Under the pieces are notes generated by a model. That model was given only the letters and a program-made list of their open reading frames with translations. It was not told the origin of the DNA and ran no database searches. From Synaphobranchus kaupii (Eukaryota > Chordata > Actinopteri > Anguilliformes > Synaphobranchidae), in the NCBI GenBank assembly GCA_029718625.1, contig CM056380.1, positions 44,491,254 through 44,555,253 on the forward strand: a stretch of DNA of 64,000 nucleotides, written 5' to 3'. Positions 10,601 through 20,134 of the stretch are shown here, one piece after another. The translations under genes were made by a program, and so were the position numbers. Position 1 is the first letter of the stretch. Each line of letters opens with the position of its first letter.

Positions 10601-13478
10601 ACAAAAATAAACATGCAAAGACACACACATCTACAGGACTGGATTCAATCAACGTTTGTCCTTAACTCAAAATTAATTGCAAAATGAATTTTTTTTCCTC
10701 TTAAAACCTACAAACCCCAATTGCAAAAAAGTTGGGACAGTATGTAAAATGCACATAAAAGCAGAAAGCAGTGATTTGTAAAATCTCTTTTAAATATATT
10801 TAATTTGAAAAGAGTACAAAGAAAAGATATTTAATGTTTTACCTTTTTGTAAATATACGCTAATTCCGAATTTGATGCCTGCAACACAATCCAAAAATTT
10901 GGGACAGGGGCAAAAAAAAGACTGGGAAGCTCAAAAAAAACACCTGTTTGGAATATTCCACAGGTAAACAGGTGATGCTATCATGACTGGGTATAAAAGG
11001 ATATCAAAATACTCTTGATATCTTATTTTCAGCTACTCTTAAAAGTGATATTATAACCTCTCTGCATTTGAATGGATCTCTATCGGAATTGGGTGGTGGG
11101 ACTAGATTAAACTATATTTCACGGGAATAGTATGGAACCCATGGTTGGCTAAATTGCTGTAGGTCATCAAGGGTCTGCAGTATCAAATGAGCCTCAAACC
11201 ATCACTCTGCTGCCAGATATGCAGTAGATATAGTATAGTATCACTTGAAGGGTTGTTTCTCCCGACTTATTTTTCCATAGAGTTCAATAGGAAAATGAGT
11301 CAGGAGAAACAACCCTTAAAGTGATCCATCCATATCTACTGCATATCTGGCAGCAGAGTGATGGTTTCAGGCTCGTTTGATACTGCAGACCGTTGACGAT
11401 TTACAGCCATTTAGCCAACCATGGGTTCCATAATATTCCTGTGTAATTTACAGCTTAATGTGATCCCACCCCCAAATTCCCATAGAGATCCATTCAAATG
11501 CAGAGAGGTTATAGTATTGCTTGTAAGAGTACCTGAAAATAAGATAGTCTTTTGATGTACTTTTATACCTAGTCATGATAGCATCACTTGTTTACCTGTG
11601 GAATGTTACAAACAGGTGTTTTTTGAACTTCCCAACTTTTTTGGCACATGTTGCAGGCATCAAAGTTGGAATTAGCGTATATTTACAAATCAATAAAGTT
11701 GATATGGTAAAACATTAAATACATGCTTTCTGCTTTTATGTGCGATGTTACATACTCTGTCCCAACTTTTTTGGAATTGGGGTTTGTACATTGTGGTGAG
11801 TTAATTTTGGTGATCACTGAATTCACCAAACTGTTTTTGCAAGGATGACATTTTATATCTATCATTAGATATATAGACCACACTATCATTGAATCATAAT
11901 GATTGTGTGGTCACAAGGACTTCAGTGCAAGTGGCTATAACTGGCAGCTCACAGGCCTTGTTATGATTGGTGGAGACAGTAAGCTGTCAAGGACATGAAA
12001 ATGAGATCCAGAAGGATTATCCACTAATCAGAACCTGGCTCACGAAGCAGATTCTTCCCACAATTACCACCCAGCTCACTTCCACTGCTACTGTGCTCCC
12101 TAAGGCTGCCATTGCCTAAGCCCCCTACCCCAGTAACACTGCACTGCACCCAACCGAAGTAAATGACACCCCTCCCCTAGTACTGCTCTAACTACTGTCT
12201 CATAACCCAATTACCATGCACTGCCCTCCATTCCACGTAACCTATCACCAACCTCTCCACTTTTCTTCAGTCATGTTAAAGGGAAGGCATTGAGATTAAC
12301 TTAAATAAATGATGAACAAATATCAAAATGTACGTCAACATATTGAGACCCACAACTTCAAGTAGACTCCTGTAAACATGGTTGATAGGTATTGAGAGAC
12401 TGAGCAAATACAAAAATTATTAGTTTGTCGTTGTCACCTGCAAGCTTATTGTGATTCTGAAGCCCAGTATTTCTTAACACCAGTCAACCTTCTGATACAC
12501 CTTATATTCTCTCTCCTTCAAGCCTCCACCCTTGACTTCTCACGTAAGACCCCATTACCCTTGCAACCATAGGGGTAGAATGAAGTTTGCATCAGGGTTA
12601 AGCCTCTCCAATTTGAGCCAGATTGCTCCAACATATCCAAGCCACATTGACATAACATTACCTCTGTTTACCACTTCATTACTAAAAATCATAAGTTAAT
12701 ACTGTGAACACTTAACAGCTCTGCATATATCTGACACATGCTCTTTGTCCCATAATACTTTGCATTATATCAGCACATGGCCATACTCTTTTTTCGGGAA
12801 GTCAAAGGATTTTGGTACCAAACCCAAGTTGACACAATTTACACTCGCAAGTTATGCCTGTATCAGAAGAGGCCGAGGGAGGACATGGAATACTCACTCT
12901 TTGACGTGGCTGGAGCTGAAGTCCAGGTAGCGGTTGCTGATCCACTGGATCTCGAACCAGTCCCTGTAGTTTTTGTTCCCGCAGCAGCGGAACTCGATCT
13001 GCATCATGTCCAGGGTCTTCTTCATGAAGCAGCGTCCGGGCGTGTCCGTGTCCTTGTAGAACTTCATGCCATTCTTCAGCCCCTCGGCCAGCGTGAACTG
13101 GAGCGACAGGCGCAGGCAGAAGCAGAGGAGCGCCGTGACGAAGAGGAGCAAGTTGAAGGCGATGCAGCCGCACAGGAAGTGCTTGATCATGGGCTTCCAT
13201 TTGCCAAACTTGGTGATGTCCAGGGAGTCGTGGCAGACCTTCCCGCCGAAGGCATTGACTCCGCAGGCCAGAAGACCCACCAGGATCAGCAGGTTGGGGA
13301 CAAAGTGGCTCTCGTTATTGTCCATCATCTCGCTTCGCTTGCGCAGCTCGATCTTGAAGAAGATCCCCATGCTGAAGATCAGCACGCCCGCCATCACGGC
13401 TAACCAGTACATGAGCCACAGCCCCTGGGCGAGCTTCACCCGCTTCTTCAGGTCGAATTTCACCTTCATGAGCACCAT
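7667..13478 (-). CDS. prph2: Peripherin-2 (photoreceptor disc-rim tetraspanin), complete
   Basis: Peripherin-2 shapes and stabilises the rims of rod and cone outer-segment discs, as homo-oligomers and with ROM1. Three coding exons on the minus strand: 13478-12898 (581 nt), 9845-9599 (247 nt) and 7879-7667 (213 nt), with GT-AG borders and phases that fit. The product is 346 residues, the length I recall for human PRPH2, and the first two exons equal the human lengths as I remember them. Four membrane segments lie at about 19-41, 61-80, 100-123 and 265-283. The large second loop has CCG at 165-167, the PSSPRPC motif, and Cys150 in the TPGRC context, the residue known to form the intermolecular disulfide. 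Sequons NES (about 55) and NNS in NNNSAHY are present. The C-terminal tail has the amphipathic segment after [11 protein letters not shown]. Start ATG opens [16 protein letters not shown]. Fish often have two prph2 copies; this is the one linked to ubr2/tbcc/bicral. Confidence 0.97.
7880..9598 (-). other. prph2: prph2 intron 2
   Basis: Intron of about 1.7 kb between exons 2 and 3. Apart from the dispersed ACCAGCCAC repeat at about 9205-9360 nothing is recognisable; other reading frames are short and lack coding character. Confidence 0.85.
9205..9360. repeat. dispersed 'ACCAGCCAC' fish-type repeat
   Basis: The stretch begins with GACATTAACTTTTTACCAGC and ends with GGCTGGTGGCTGATGTTAAT, so the ends are roughly inverted, with internal TTACCAGCCAC copies. 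It has the look of a short non-autonomous repeat seen in many fish introns; I cannot name the family. Confidence 0.5.
9846..12897 (-). other. prph2: prph2 intron 1
   Basis: Intron of about 3.05 kb, one third of which is the palindromic element 10711-11786. The remainder (9846-10708, 11789-12897) shows short AT-rich and pyrimidine-rich sequence only. The donor on the minus strand is AAAGA/GTGAGT. Confidence 0.85.
10711..11786. mobile_element. 1.08-kb palindromic TIR element with TA target duplication
   Basis: The ends are CAAACCCCAATTGC and, inverted, GGAATTGGGGTTTG, flanked by TA at 10709-10710 and 11787-11788. The inverted similarity extends through essentially the whole element: both arms carry AAGTTGGGACAG, ACATAAAAGCAGAAAGCA, GCATTTGAATGGATCTCTAT, AACCATGGGTTCCAT and CTGCTGCCAGATATGCAGTA in opposite orientation, meeting at about 11275-11290. 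There is no transposase ORF. It is a foldback-type non-autonomous DNA transposon; the TTGGGACAG end is familiar from teleost repeats but I will not name the superfamily. Confidence 0.88.
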
Positions 13479-13748
13479 TTTTGCTCTAAATGTCTCCTAC
13501 CCAAATCACACACAAATTAAGAAACAGAGATTTACAGTTCAAAAAAAAACAAAAATAGTTTTTTCAGCAACAATTTAAAAAATAAAACAACGGCACCAAA
13601 AGAGAAGTTCAGACAGAAATTTGTAATCCGTTCCAGAAGGGAGCTGCAGAAGGTACTTTTGTGAGGGTCTTCCTCTTCACACCCATTCTGACCACCCAAA
13701 TGTCAGGAAAGCCCATAGTGTAGGTGACTGGGGCCTTGGTCACCAAAA

Positions 13749-13912
13749 ATTTATATATATATTTTTTCACATAAATTAGCACAAACGGACCGGGATCACA
13801 GACTATGCAACTATTTTCTGGCGGTTCTTTTCCTGCAAAAGGAGGCGGCTTGCTGACGATCTCAGTGATCGAACTCGAGGTTGCAGTACGTCATCCTAAA
13901 CCCGCTAATCGG
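13749..13912 (-). promoter_or_regulatory. prph2: candidate prph2 promoter
   Basis: On the minus strand, upstream of the prph2 ATG (13478), there is a TATATATAAAT box at about 13749-13760. Further upstream are a TGCTGAC half-site (read on the plus strand at 13851-13857), resembling the NRL/MAF recognition sequence, and a CTAATC element at 13905-13910 resembling a CRX-type homeodomain site. Photoreceptor genes are typically controlled by NRL and CRX. The arrangement is suggestive only: such short sites occur by chance, and the transcription start is not known. Confidence 0.35.
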
Positions 13913-15026
13913 CCTGATCCCATTTGAGGAAAATCCCTGAGGGCAGATGAGCCCCTGGCTCTAATCTCCTGTCTTACTGTGTAATTGGTTTGGTGCTTCA
14001 GTGTCAAACTCACTGTTGCTGAACTGACCAGGTAACGGGTTCCTGAACATGGACTTAAGGCCACATCTTCTGTATACACGTCGAGAGAGTGACACGTAAA
14101 GAGCGAAGAAAAAAAAATAAATGGAGGGGACCCATTATCTATATCTATGCAGAGTGCTGTTACCGCCAATTCCCACTCCACCCCAAACTGTTAATCACCC
14201 ATTGACCATTTACACTCTCTCATTCAGTGCTGAACAATTCATCTGGTGAAGTTGTAGTACCTATAATTCAGGTGTGTGGTGATACCTGGCTTCACCCTTG
14301 TTCATTTGATCTACCTAGGATATTCTGCTCTATTCTGCCCAGTAAAGAAATGCCCTGTGTCTGTTGTTTTCTCTTCATATTGCCCCCTGGTGGAGCTCTA
14401 GGTTGGTAACACTACTCGCTAAACTAAGTTTTATGTGTAAGATCCTTCGCCCATTAGTTCAGTGAAAGCATTTTAGCCACAATCTTACTTTGTATTATAT
14501 CTCTATAGTATATGTACGTATATAAGTGGTCTCTGGTGAAAATCAATTGAAGTTATCTGTTTGAAAGCACTAAGTGTTGCATATGTATAATGGGGCTTAC
14601 ATAAATAGCCTTCTGAAGCTCTCCATAGCCCCAAGTGGCTTGTCCTTTCATGAAAGTGTTTGCATTTCAAAATGGACTGTGCCTTGGATTACAATTCACC
14701 ATTGTTCCAAACTGGAGAGAGCTTCAGAATAGGCATGACTTTTTGACAGGGAGTACTTACCGAGACAATGGGTCCTGCAATGTTACTGTGATGTAATGAG
14801 AAAAGGAAGTGTTTTGCAGTTTTATAAGTATGAAATTAGCAAAAAGGTAAAGCAATCTTTCACCCCTGCAGGGAAGCAACTTTGCATTATTGCCAGCTGT
14901 TGACATTGAATTGAAATAAGGTGGCTTAACAATGACCTGTTTATCAATTTACAAGCTAACATTACACCCCAATTTCAATACTCCACATGAACTACATTCA
15001 GATTATGGACCTTGGGGGAGGATGCT
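13913..15026. other. prph2 upstream intergenic sequence
   Basis: AT-rich, complex sequence without recognisable exon or intact element. Several short ORFs lack coding character. Confidence 0.6.
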
Positions 15027-15535
15027 CTTATGGTCAGTGTTGTGCATTGAACGTGCTCATGTTTTTTGTGAACGGTGAACTGAACGTATCAGTTTGCAAC
15101 TAATGAACGTGAACGTGAGCGTCGTTAACTCCCGCGAGAGTTAACGACGCTCACGCACTGTGTTCTACGGCACCCGAGCAGCCTAGTGATGGGCAGTTCG
15201 GCTCTTTTTTCTGAGTCGGCTCTTTCCGTACCGTTCGGTTTGAAGAGTCAGAGTCGCGAGTTTTTGGTTCTTCCGATTAATAGTTTTGTTTGTTTGTACA
15301 TCTTTTAACCGTTAGCAGTAGTAGTAATAATCACCTTGGAATGAGCTGGGGCGACTATCTAATTCACAAAAATGTGTGCAATATTGTTAGATCGGAGCAG
15401 CTCATTTAAAAAAAAAAAACGTGAACTAGTTCATTTTTTTGGGACTGTGAACGATGATAGTTCATTTTAATCTGTGTGAACTGAACTTTGAGCCAGCTGT
15501 TGTGAAGTGTGAACTTGCACAACACTGCTTATAGC
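15027..15535. mobile_element. hAT-type MITE with 8-bp target duplication
   Basis: The body 15035-15527 starts CAGTGTTGTGCATTGAAC and ends GTGAACTTGCACAACACTG, an imperfect terminal inverted repeat. It is flanked by CTTATGGT (15027-15034) and CTTATAGC (15528-15535), an 8-bp duplication matching at 6 positions, typical of hAT elements. Inside are repeated GAACGTGAAC-type motifs, a short perfect-armed palindrome at about 15116-15155, and a second hAT-like tip (AGTGATGGGCAGTTCGGCTC, about 15186). No transposase is encoded. Confidence 0.75.
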
Positions 15536-16138
15536 CTAGTTGTGTAGCTGTAGCGCATTTTATTGTTTCAGTGCCATTTTTTACAACACATATGGCACAT
15601 TACACATAAGTGTGTGTGTCTGTGTGTGTGTGTGTTTGGAGGCGGTTCTTGTGTGTTAACAGCATTTGTTTAAGGGTGGAATGTACAACTGGGGGACCGT
15701 TAGGGCAACAAGATTTGTCCTGAAGCAACTGCAGAATTACCAAGTACTACGAGATCTCCATTTACTCTTCATAATTAAATCGGTCGTGAGCACGATTCAA
15801 ATATTTACATTTAAGTGGACCAAAAACAAAAACATTGGTATATATTTTAGTCCTTTAATCAGTAAAACCTTTATTCAAGAATCAGTGCAAAACTTGAGTA
15901 CGCACAACTTGAACACATATATTAATTAGTTTTGTTTTAACAGTCACGTTTTTAAACTGGATAATAACCATTGATGAGAATTCAGGTAGCAAATTGCCCA
16001 CCAATGGATTAAAGGATTGACTCTAAGGCATAGTTCAATTTTAACGTTTCAAATTTTTTTTGGTAGGCCGAGGCCTACAAACTGATCTTTTCCTTAGATT
16101 TTCTTAAATAAGGAAATTAAAGTATCCCTTTAAATAGT
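15536..16138. other. tbcc downstream sequence
   Basis: AT-rich intergenic DNA with a short (GT)n at about 15609-15636. The minus-strand AATAAA at 16139-16144 marks its boundary with tbcc. Confidence 0.6.
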
Positions 16139-16144
16139 TTTATT
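16139..16144 (-). other. tbcc: tbcc polyadenylation signal
   Basis: AATAAA on the minus strand, about 45 bases past the tbcc stop codon. This implies a very short 3' UTR. No competing signal lies between it and the stop. Confidence 0.6.
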
Positions 16145-16188
16145 GAGGTAAAATATCTAATTCAATCCTTTGCTTTCAGCTGAATCTC

Positions 16189-17271
16189 TCAGTCCCAGTT
16201 GGATCTCCTCTCTGATTCGGGAATAATAGTCCAGTTCGGTGAAGGTGTGTTGGCGGCCAGCCAATTAAAGTCGTCCACAAGAGTCCAGTTGTTTCTGTCC
16301 TTGTCCAGTCCAGACACCTCGAAGTCAGCGTCGATTCCGGGGTAACTCCAGCTGAAAGGAGCGAAGCGCACGCTGCTGCAATCTTCGACGATGGCCCGGC
16401 TGGTGACGTGAAGATACACCTGAGTGTCGGTCGTGTTATGGGTTCGCAGTTGCTGACAGGGGAATGCAAGGGTGCAGCCCGAGACATGATCAACAAAGAC
16501 AGAACTAGACACTGGCCCACACAGGATCTCCGAGTTCTGAGTGTGTTTGATGTGCAGGGTGCTCGGGGACCCGAAAAGTCTTACTTTGCAATTCGACAAG
16601 TGGGTCAGCAGTACGTCTCGCTGTTGGATCTCCGCTCCCATGGTTAAAACCTGCGAGTCAGCGTTGGACAACCCACACTGTTCAGCGCTAATGTTACCAG
16701 CAACGTTAAGGCCACCGCTTTCGATGCTCTTACTATCACTGTCAGACTTGGAATATTGAGAACTGTCGGTCGAAACCGGAATGGTCGAAACCGGAATGGC
16801 CTTAGCTTTGTTTGCTTCTGTAGCTCGTGATCGGAAGGCAAATTTCTTCTTAGGCACAATCTGATCTCTTTTCTCAGCTAACGTGCTTTGCAGTGTCTGC
16901 AGCGAAGCCTGTGCTTGCCTCAATTCATACTGGGGCAGGAAAACCACGCTGTCGTTTAGGAACTTTTGAAGTTGCTGTATTTTAAGTGTTACCTCCTCTA
17001 AAACTTGAACAGCTTTGTCCCGACCCAGTACTGAACAACTGGACAGTATATCTTGAATTTCCACCTTTTCAGCGTTAAATGTGCTGGAGAAGAAATCGCC
17101 TTTCTCTTCCGTGACGGCCTGGCTGTCTTTCTCCTCTTTGCGCCGCTCCACTGCTTCTTGTCTCTCCAGATCCCTCTTTAACAGCCAGTCGGGAATTTTA
17201 ACCGCAGTACAAAGCCGTACCTCATCATTCTCCTGACAGTCCACATTACATGAATCAGTAGCCGCGTCCAT
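16189..17271 (-). CDS. tbcc: Tubulin-folding cofactor C
   Basis: TBCC acts last in the tubulin-folding pathway: with cofactors D and E it stimulates GTP hydrolysis by beta-tubulin in the cofactor complex and releases native alpha/beta-tubulin heterodimers in the cytosol. A single uninterrupted frame of 360 residues, close to the vertebrate length of about 346. The N-terminal part is charged and helical (RDLERQEAVERRKEEKD; DKAVQVLEEVTLKIQQLQKFL), as in the spectrin-like domain. A Ser-rich linker covers about 160-205. The C-terminal half is the C-CAP beta-helix, from about 215 to 340, with LLTHLSNCKVRLFG, GPVSSSVFVDHVSGC and FPCQQLRTH; Arg276 in QQLRTH corresponds to the catalytic arginine finger. 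WTLVDDFNWL near the end is also typical. The first ATG gives MDAATDSCNV. One local oddity is a duplicated IPVST at 160-168. Intronless TBCC is usual. It lies between prph2 and bicral as in human. Confidence 0.95.
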   Translation of the reverse strand: MDAATDSCNVDCQENDEVRLCTAVKIPDWLLKRDLERQEAVERRKEEKDSQAVTEEKGDFFSSTFNAEKVEIQDILSSCSVLGRDKAVQVLEEVTLKIQQLQKFLNDSVVFLPQYELRQAQASLQTLQSTLAEKRDQIVPKKKFAFRSRATEANKAKAIPVSTIPVSTDSSQYSKSDSDSKSIESGGLNVAGNISAEQCGLSNADSQVLTMGAEIQQRDVLLTHLSNCKVRLFGSPSTLHIKHTQNSEILCGPVSSSVFVDHVSGCTLAFPCQQLRTHNTTDTQVYLHVTSRAIVEDCSSVRFAPFSWSYPGIDADFEVSGLDKDRNNWTLVDDFNWLAANTPSPNWTIIPESERRSNWD

Positions 17272-17693
17272 TTCAATGTGCGTTTTTCGTTATAGCTAGC
17301 TCTATCAAGACAGAATTTTTATGATGCTCTTTCCAATTTTTTGTGTTTAGGCTACAGGAGGCGAACCAAATCGAAATATTTCATCCGTTAAACAAACTCG
17401 TTTATGATTGGACACCTGATTTGCGCGTGTTTGAGTATACTCTCTTCCCATTGGTCTTCCATGGGCGGAACCTCGTATCTGATTCCTACGTAATTCGAAC
17501 GTTCAAACACTTAAAGAAATATAAACTATTTGTTTTTTATAGTGGTCATTTTAAATTCAAATGCCTCATTTTTTATAATAACAATTGAAACATTGTCAGC
17601 CAAGAAATAATTGAATTCTTAGTTCACATGGAGCTGCCACCAGGATTTTTTAGTTACCTAAGGACGGGATCTAGCATTAGGCTACATCAGGTA
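17272..17693. other. tbcc: tbcc 5' flank
   Basis: Sequence between the tbcc start codon and the left TA of the Tc1-like element. The tbcc promoter must start here, but no clear TATA box or CpG-rich block is visible. A new coding frame is not evident. Confidence 0.5.
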
Positions 17694-17909
17694 CAGTGCC
17701 CTCCACAATTATTGGCACCCTGGTAAAGATATGTAAAAAGGGTTATAAAAAATTAACTGTTTGGTGAATTGGCTTAATCTCACACTGAAAAAACGAGAAA
17801 AATCCAACCTTTAATTGAAGTAAATTTATTTGGATAAAAGAAATCCCTCATCAAGAAATAATAATTTTTAACAAAACCACGTGTGCCACAATTATTGGCA
17901 ACCCTGCAT

Positions 17910-18921
17910 TTAATACTTTGTACAACCTCCCTTTGCCAATAAAACAGCACTGAGTCTTCTCCCGTAACATCGAATATGGTTGGAGAATACAGAGCAAGGA
18001 ATCTGAGACCATTCCTCTTTACAGAATCTCTCCAGATCATCCAGAGTCCTAGGTCCTCTCTTGTGCACTCTCCTCTTCAGCTCAGCCCACAGGTTTTCAA
18101 TGGGGTTTAGGTCAGGGGACTGAGATGGCCATGGCAGAAGCTTGATTTTGTGTTCAGTTAACCATTTTTGTGTTAATTTGGACGTATGTTTTGGATCATT
18201 GTCCTGCTGGAAGATCCAACGACGACCCAGTTTTAGTTTCCTGGCAGAGGCAGCTAGATTCAGATTTAAAATTTCCTGGTATTTCATGGAGTTCATCATG
18301 CCATGTACCCTAACAAGGCTCCCAGGGCCTTTGTAGGAAAAACAGCCCCACAACATCTCGGAACCTCCACAATACTTAACAGTGGGGATCAGGTTATTTT
18401 CGGTATATAGCCATCCTTCTTTTTACGCCAAACCAAGTGTTGGTTGCCGAAAAGCTCAATTTTCGTTTAATCTGACCATGGAGCACGGTTCCAGTCAAAA
18501 TTCCAGTAGCGTTTAGCACACTCCAGGTGCTTACGTATGTGGTGAAATGACAGGAAAGGCTTTTTTTCTGGCATGCCTTCCAAATAATTTGTTGGCATGG
18601 AGGTGACGTCTAATGGTAGTTTTGGAGACTTGATGACCCCAAGATGCTACTTTCCTCTGTAATTCTCCAACAGTGATCCTTGGGGATTTTTTTGGCCTCT
18701 CTTACCATCCTCCTCACTGTGTGTGGGGGTAAAATAAACTTGGGTCATCTTCCAGGCAAGTTTGTAACAGTTCCAATTGCTTTGAACTTTTTAAGTATTG
18801 CCCTAACGGTAGATATGGGCATTTTCAGGTGAGTAGCTATTTTTTTATAGCCATTCCATGACTTATGAAGCTCAACACACTTTTCCCTCATTTGATTTGT
18901 GTGTTCTCTTATCTTTCCCAT
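17910..18921 (-). pseudogene. Tc1-like transposase, degenerate
   Basis: The reading frame begins at ATG 18921 (MGKIREHTNQMREKCVELHK, the helix-turn-helix start typical of fish Tc1 transposases) but is broken by frameshifts and stops. A stop follows directly after the first catalytic Asp in the W-S-D context (about 18470). The last 148 residues are open (18356-17910): MLWGCFSYKGPGSL, the second catalytic Asp in FQQDNDPKHTSK and the Glu in [19 protein letters not shown] transposase would cut and paste the element at TA sites; this copy cannot make an active enzyme. Confidence 0.9.
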
Positions 18922-19049
18922 GTTGATGTATGAATAAGGGAATACGGCCTCTGTGTCACCTCATATTTATACCCCAGTGAAACAGGAAGTCATGGATTAC
19001 TGCTTGAAAGTTCCTAAACACTCTGATCAATTTTAAAAAGTAAAATATA

Positions 19050-19873
19050 CAGATCCTTTCCAAAAAATTAGAATATCATGGAAAAGTTGTTTTTTTCCCT
19101 AATTCCATTCAAAAAGTGAAACTTTCATAGATTATAGATTCATTACACACAAAGTGAAATATTTCTAGCCTTTATTTGTTTCATTTTTTATAATTTTGGC
19201 TTACAGCTCCAGAAAACCCCCAAAACAGTATTTCAAGAAATTAGAATAGTGTGTCGAAAATGAGCATTTACTTCAGTTATTTCAGAGAATGAGTGGAGTG
19301 GCTTGACTCGAGGAATCCGACAGTTGTAGCCCATGTCCCGGATACGTCTGTACGTGGTGGTTTTTGAAGCACTGACTCCAGCCTCAGTCCACTCCCTCTG
19401 CATCTCCGCCAAATTTTGGAATCGTCTTTGCTTGACAATCCGCTGAAGCCTACGTTCATCTCTTTTGCTTGTGCACCTTCTTCTGCCACATTTTTCCCTT
19501 CCACTAAACTTTCTATTGATATGCTTGGACACTGCACTCTGTGAACAGCCAGCCTCCTTAGCGATGACCTTTTGTGGCTTACCCATCTTCTGGAGGGTGT
19601 CAATGATGGTCTTCTGGCCAATTGTCAAGTCTTCACCATACTGAACCAAACTGAGATAAACTTTGCAGGTGTTTTGAGTAAATTAGATGATAGTGTGACA
19701 CTCAGTCTAAAACATTCATTCTCTGAAATAACTGAAGTAAATGCTGATTTTCTTAATTTCTTGAAATACTGAAATACTGTAATCTATAATTTATGAAAGT
19801 TTCACTTTTTGAATGGAATTATGGAAAAAAAAACAACTTTTCCATGATATTCTAATTTTTTGGAAAGGATCTG
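19050..19873 (-). mobile_element. Tc1-like element B, nested inside element A
   Basis: Ends are CAGATCCTTTCCAAAAAATT and the inverse ending GGAAAGGATCTG, flanked by TA (19048-19049, 19874-19875). The terminal inverted repeats are long (roughly 200 bp), including TTTCACTTTTTGAATGGAAT and CATTCTCTGAAATAACTGAA in both arms. It retains only the DNA-binding half of a transposase. Its insertion point is within element A, so A inserted first. At 824 bp it is about half of a full-length element. Confidence 0.93.
19233..19649 (-). pseudogene. Tc1-like transposase, DNA-binding domain only
   Basis: An open frame of 138 residues carries two helix-turn-helix units: LTIGQKTIIDTLQKMGKPQK with AGCSQSAVSKHINRKF, then the GRR-type linker (CGRRRCTSKRDERRLQRIV) and ASKTTTYRRIRDMGY. 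It then runs into the 3' inverted repeat at KPLHSFSEITEVN. The whole catalytic DDE domain is missing through internal deletion. If expressed it could bind inverted repeats but not cut them; expression is unknown. Confidence 0.85.
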
Positions 19874-20134
19874 TAAATGGAAAAAAATGCTTCAGTTACA
19901 TTTTGTTCATAAGAATTTCTAGGGGTGCCAATAATTGTGGCACACGTGGTTTTGTTAAAAATAATTATTTATTGATGAGGGATTTTTTTTTTTCAGAATA
20001 AATTTACTTCAATTAAAGGTTGGATTTTTCTCATTTTTTCCATGAGATTAAGCTAATTCACCAAAAGGTGAGTTTTTTATAACCATTTTTACTAATCTTT
20101 ACCAGGGGTGCCAATAATTGTGGAGGGCACTGTA

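Larger units (their letters stand above)
17694..20132 (-). mobile_element. Tc1-like element A (split by element B)
   Basis: The ends CAGTGCCCTCCACAATTA and, inverted, TAATTGTGGAGGGCACTG are flanked by TA (17692-17693 and 20133-20134), the Tc1/mariner target duplication. Inner inverted repeats with ACCACGTGTGCCACAATTA-type sequence lie about 0.2 kb inside each end. A decayed transposase runs on the minus strand (18921-17910). Element B (19050-19873) sits between the 5' inverted repeat and the transposase gene. Without B the element would be about 1.6 kb, the normal Tc1-like size. Confidence 0.93.

Noticed and set aside
12777..13403. 208-residue plus-strand ORF
   Set aside because: Antisense shadow of prph2 exon 1; acidic composition mirrors its codons.
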